Shown here in pieces: positions 61,523 to 64,000 of a stretch of 64,000 nucleotides of DNA. Under the pieces are notes generated by a model. It worked only from the letters and a program-made list of their open reading frames with translations. It did no database searches and was not told the DNA's origin. Source of the DNA: an uncultured Prevotella sp. (GTDB taxonomy: Bacteria; Bacteroidota; Bacteroidia; Bacteroidales; Bacteroidaceae); the NCBI GenBank assembly GCA_937877595.1, contig CALFIY010000042.1, positions 1 to 64,000 on the forward strand, read 5' to 3'. Both the position numbers and the translations under genes were made by a program. The first letter of the stretch is position 1. The number at the start of each line of letters is the position of its first letter.

Positions 61523-63934
61523 TTACTTTATCTTGATGCTTGTCTCCGGCAGACCGTAGGTGCGCACGCTGAGTGTTCCCTCACCACGTACCACGGCAAG
61601 CGCCCTTCCGAAGAACGCCCGCCGCTGAGCACTTGTAAATCGCTCCATTGACGTCTGACAACCGTTGTCGGTGGCCACGATTTCCACGTCTTTACCCGAG
61701 AAGAAAAGTTGGTTTTCAGCCCACGGACAGCGATTGCCATGCTCATCAACGACGGTGGCACGCACAAAGGTAAGGTCGCGGCCACTGTAGTCAATGTCAA
61801 GTTGCACATGGTGGGGCTCGCCGGCAGTGCGCAGCGTCTGACGCCCTACCTCACGGCCGTCACGACGCGCCACAACGCTCACTTCGCCTGGTTCAAACAC
61901 CACGCGCCATCCAACATGGAACTCCGTGCAGAGCGGTGCTCCACTGCCCTTGCGCCTCACGCCTTGCGAACGGCCGTTGACAAAGAGTTCGACCTCATCG
62001 GCCTGACTGTAGTAGCACCACATGTCGAGTTCCTGGCCCTCAAGCCAGTTCCAGTGGGGAAAAAGGTGCAGCACGGGACGGTCGGTCCATTCGCTCTGGT
62101 ACATATAGTAGACATCCTTGGGCTGGCCGGAAAGGTCTACGATGCCAAAGTATGACGAACGGGCAGGAAAGCCGTAGGGCGTGGGTTCGCCGATATAGTC
62201 AAACCCTGTCCATATAAACTGTCCGCCAACGTATGGCGTATGCTTCACCACGCTCCACGTGTCTTCATGTGTAGAGCCCCAGGGCACTCGGGAGTTGTCG
62301 TAGGCCGAGCACATGTACGAAGGGTCGCTGTACGGAAGCCACCACTCCTTCGGAGCAATGCGCACGGAGTCGCTGGGTTGCAGATAATGACTCGTAGTCT
62401 GCAGCGCCGATACGCTCTCCGTCATAATAAACGGCCTGCCAGGGAAGTTTTTCGGCACATCTTTAATCCACTCCGTATGATAGTTGTAGCCAATGACGTC
62501 AATACCTTTCCCACGGAACAGGTGATTGCCAGGCGACGGCTCGTTGCATCCGGCAGTGACGGGACGTGTGGAGTCGAGACGGCGCACAATGCTGGCCAGA
62601 TGGTCGCACAGCATCGTATTGACACTCATCTCGCCAGCCTTGGCAAGCGTTGAGGCGTCGTGACCGGCATTAAGTATGAGATTTGCCTGCTCAAGCGTCA
62701 GCGTATCGGCATCGGCGCTCGACCACTGCTCAAGCACCTCATTGCCAATGGACCACATCAGTATGCAGGGATGGTTACGGTCGCGCATAACAAGGTCGGT
62801 AAGGTCGCGCTCATGCCATTTGTCGAAGAAGCGCGCATAGTCGCCCGACGATTTGCGGCGGCGCCACATGTCGAAACTTTCATCCATCACTATCAGGCCC
62901 ATAGTGTCGCACATGGCAAGAAGTTCGGGCGCAGGCGGATTGTGGCTTGAGCGGATGGCATTGACACCCATTTCCTTAAGCCGAAGCAGTTTGCGATGCA
63001 TGGCATCCTCGCTGAGAGCAGCGCCAAGACTGCCAAAGTCGTGGTGTTCGCAGACGCCGTTGAGTTTCAGGTTGCGGCCGTTGAGCCAGAAACCTGTGGC
63101 TGCGTCGAAACGGAATGTGCGGAAACCCGTGGGCGAAGTTACTTCGTCGACAACACGGCCGCCGTCTATCACGCGCGTGCGCACGTAATATATATAAGGT
63201 GTAGTGATGTCCCACAGATGCATCTTTTTGCGCCCGAGGGCAAGCGTGGCAGTAGTGCCGCCCTTTGTCTGGGCCACCACGTTTCCCTCGGCATCTATCA
63301 GTGCGTGGTGCAACTGCACGCGCCTGCCCGTGGGATTGTCTACTCGGGTGGTCACCGTCACGGTGCCTTTCGTGGCATCTGCCACGGCATGCACGCCCCA
63401 GTGGGCAACGTGTATGTCGCTTGTCATGGTGAGCCACACGTGGCGATAGATGCCACAGCCGCTATACCAGCGCGAATTTGGCTGGTCGCTGTTGTCCACT
63501 CTCACCGCCACAACGTTGTCGCCCTGACGCAACAGCGGCGTGATGTCATACTCAAAAGTGCTATAGCCATAAGGACGCGTGCCTACGGATTTCCCATTGA
63601 CGTAGACGGTAGAGTTCATATACACGCCGTCGAACTCCATGAACACGCGCTCGTCGGCAGAGCGCTCCACACGGAAGGTCTTGCGGTACCAGCCGACACC
63701 GCCAGGCAGCGCGCCACCGCCGGCACCGCTGGGATTGCCGGCAAGAAAGTCGCCCTCGCGCGCCCAGTCGTGCGGAAGTGAGAGAAGGCGCCAGTGAGCA
63801 TCGTTGTATGTGTCGCTTGCCATTGCAGCCGAGTCGGCAAGCATGAAACGCCAGTTGGCATCGAAGTTCTGTCGGTTGCGCGCATTTGCAGAAACTGCCA
63901 TCATGGCAGCAACCACAAGTATCAGATTTTTCAT
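61523..63934 (-). CDS. Secreted glycoside hydrolase family 2 protein (beta-galactosidase type)
   Basis: 803 residues with a signal peptide (1-18). GH2 sugar-binding jellyroll (about 22-180: NFDANWRFML, SLPHDWAREGDF, GVGWYRKTFRV, RWYSGCGIYRHVWL), immunoglobulin-like domain (about 185-285), catalytic barrel (about 285-590) with acid/base Glu399 in WSIGNEVLEQW and nucleophile Glu506 in FIMTESVS, then DUF4982-like and further beta domains (YYSQADEVELFVNGRSQGVRR). Size and order fit the Bacteroidetes exo-acting periplasmic or surface GH2 enzymes that release galactose or related sugars. Substrate is unknown. A second gene ends 10 bases upstream, so it belongs to an operon reaching beyond the window. 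Confidence 0.92.
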   Translation of the reverse strand: MKNLILVVAAMMAVSANARNRQNFDANWRFMLADSAAMASDTYNDAHWRLLSLPHDWAREGDFLAGNPSGAGGGALPGGVGWYRKTFRVERSADERVFMEFDGVYMNSTVYVNGKSVGTRPYGYSTFEYDITPLLRQGDNVVAVRVDNSDQPNSRWYSGCGIYRHVWLTMTSDIHVAHWGVHAVADATKGTVTVTTRVDNPTGRRVQLHHALIDAEGNVVAQTKGGTTATLALGRKKMHLWDITTPYIYYVRTRVIDGGRVVDEVTSPTGFRTFRFDAATGFWLNGRNLKLNGVCEHHDFGSLGAALSEDAMHRKLLRLKEMGVNAIRSSHNPPAPELLAMCDTMGLIVMDESFDMWRRRKSSGDYARFFDKWHERDLTDLVMRDRNHPCILMWSIGNEVLEQWSSADADTLTLEQANLILNAGHDASTLAKAGEMSVNTMLCDHLASIVRRLDSTRPVTAGCNEPSPGNHLFRGKGIDVIGYNYHTEWIKDVPKNFPGRPFIMTESVSALQTTSHYLQPSDSVRIAPKEWWLPYSDPSYMCSAYDNSRVPWGSTHEDTWSVVKHTPYVGGQFIWTGFDYIGEPTPYGFPARSSYFGIVDLSGQPKDVYYMYQSEWTDRPVLHLFPHWNWLEGQELDMWCYYSQADEVELFVNGRSQGVRRKGSGAPLCTEFHVGWRVVFEPGEVSVVARRDGREVGRQTLRTAGEPHHVQLDIDYSGRDLTFVRATVVDEHGNRCPWAENQLFFSGKDVEIVATDNGCQTSMERFTSAQRRAFFGRALAVVRGEGTLSVRTYGLPETSIKIK

Positions 63935-63944
63935 GGTGTTATGA

Positions 63945-64000
63945 TTATTTTACTATTATCTTCCTGCTCTCCCCACTGCGGCCGAAGCGCACGACATAAG
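63945..64000 (-). CDS. C-terminal end of an upstream gene (partial)
   Basis: The frame YVVRFGRSGESRKIIVK followed by TAA (63945-63947) runs off the right edge and stops 10 bases before the GH2 start. The GESRKIIVK-type ending is common at the C-terminus of Bacteroidetes carbohydrate-active enzymes (recalled pattern). Only 17 codons are visible, so the call is a suggestion of an operon partner for the GH2 gene. Confidence 0.5.
   Translation of the reverse strand, partial: YVVRFGRSGESRKIIVK

Overview
The window looks like chromosome from a member of the Bacteroidales, most likely Prevotellaceae (Prevotella/Segatella type). The evidence is a SusC/SusD pair, a fucose permease next to a fused fucokinase/GDP-fucose pyrophosphorylase, many Bacteroidetes-only families (DUF4230, DUF4831, DUF4890), weak Shine-Dalgarno sites, and the Bacteroidetes promoter pattern TTTG-N19-TAnnTTTG in front of most transcription units. 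Nearly all of it is coding. I found no rRNA, tRNA, CRISPR array, complete insertion sequence or prophage.

Layout. 1-7.4 kb: a cut-off BrnQ-type amino acid carrier, a YfhO-like membrane protein, then the divergent pair fucP and fkp for L-fucose uptake and GDP-fucose synthesis. 7.4-16.8 kb: a SusC-SusD-SGBP operon with four surface glycan-capture proteins and no enzyme, closed by a strong terminator. 17-25 kb: guaA with a MurU-like nucleotidyltransferase, a DUF4890 periplasmic protein, two DUF4230 proteins, trmO, menB and tig. 24.7-29.4 kb: a plus-strand operon lptB, GH10-like hydrolase, ruvC, ModF-like double ATPase and a secreted unknown. 29.5-33.9 kb: mtgA, an OmpA lipoprotein, a CobD-like enzyme, a B12/iron-type ABC ATPase and argB. 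33.9-34.7 kb: a small decayed accessory patch with an orphan antitoxin-like gene, a 111-bp miniature inverted-repeat element and a frameshifted gene remnant.

34.7-48.5 kb: topA-aroK-speA, metG, a two-gene cassette (nucleotidyltransferase fused to a PLP aminotransferase, overlapping an opine-dehydrogenase-like gene), then rnc, fabF, acpP and pdxB. 48.5-55.3 kb: a polysaccharide export operon, Wza-like then Wzz-like then a predicted rhamnogalacturonan-lyase-like protein, leading into pdxB. 55.4-60.2 kb: housekeeping genes hpt-adk-obgE-pgeF and the NAD(P)HX repair enzyme. 60.3-64 kb: a DUF4831 protein, a secreted GH2 enzyme and the tail of another gene at the edge.

A shared theme is surface glycans: GDP-fucose (fkp), a probable nucleotide-activated small headgroup (41.75-44.58 kb), export machinery (51.7-55.3 kb) and glycan capture (7.8-16.8 kb). 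The best candidates for something undescribed are the nucleotidyltransferase-aminotransferase/opine dehydrogenase cassette, the lyase-like gene inside the export operon, and a dispersed array of 21-bp repeat units that appears three times, each time just past the stop codon of a minus-strand gene. Short heptanucleotide tandem repeats also recur, once inside a reading frame.
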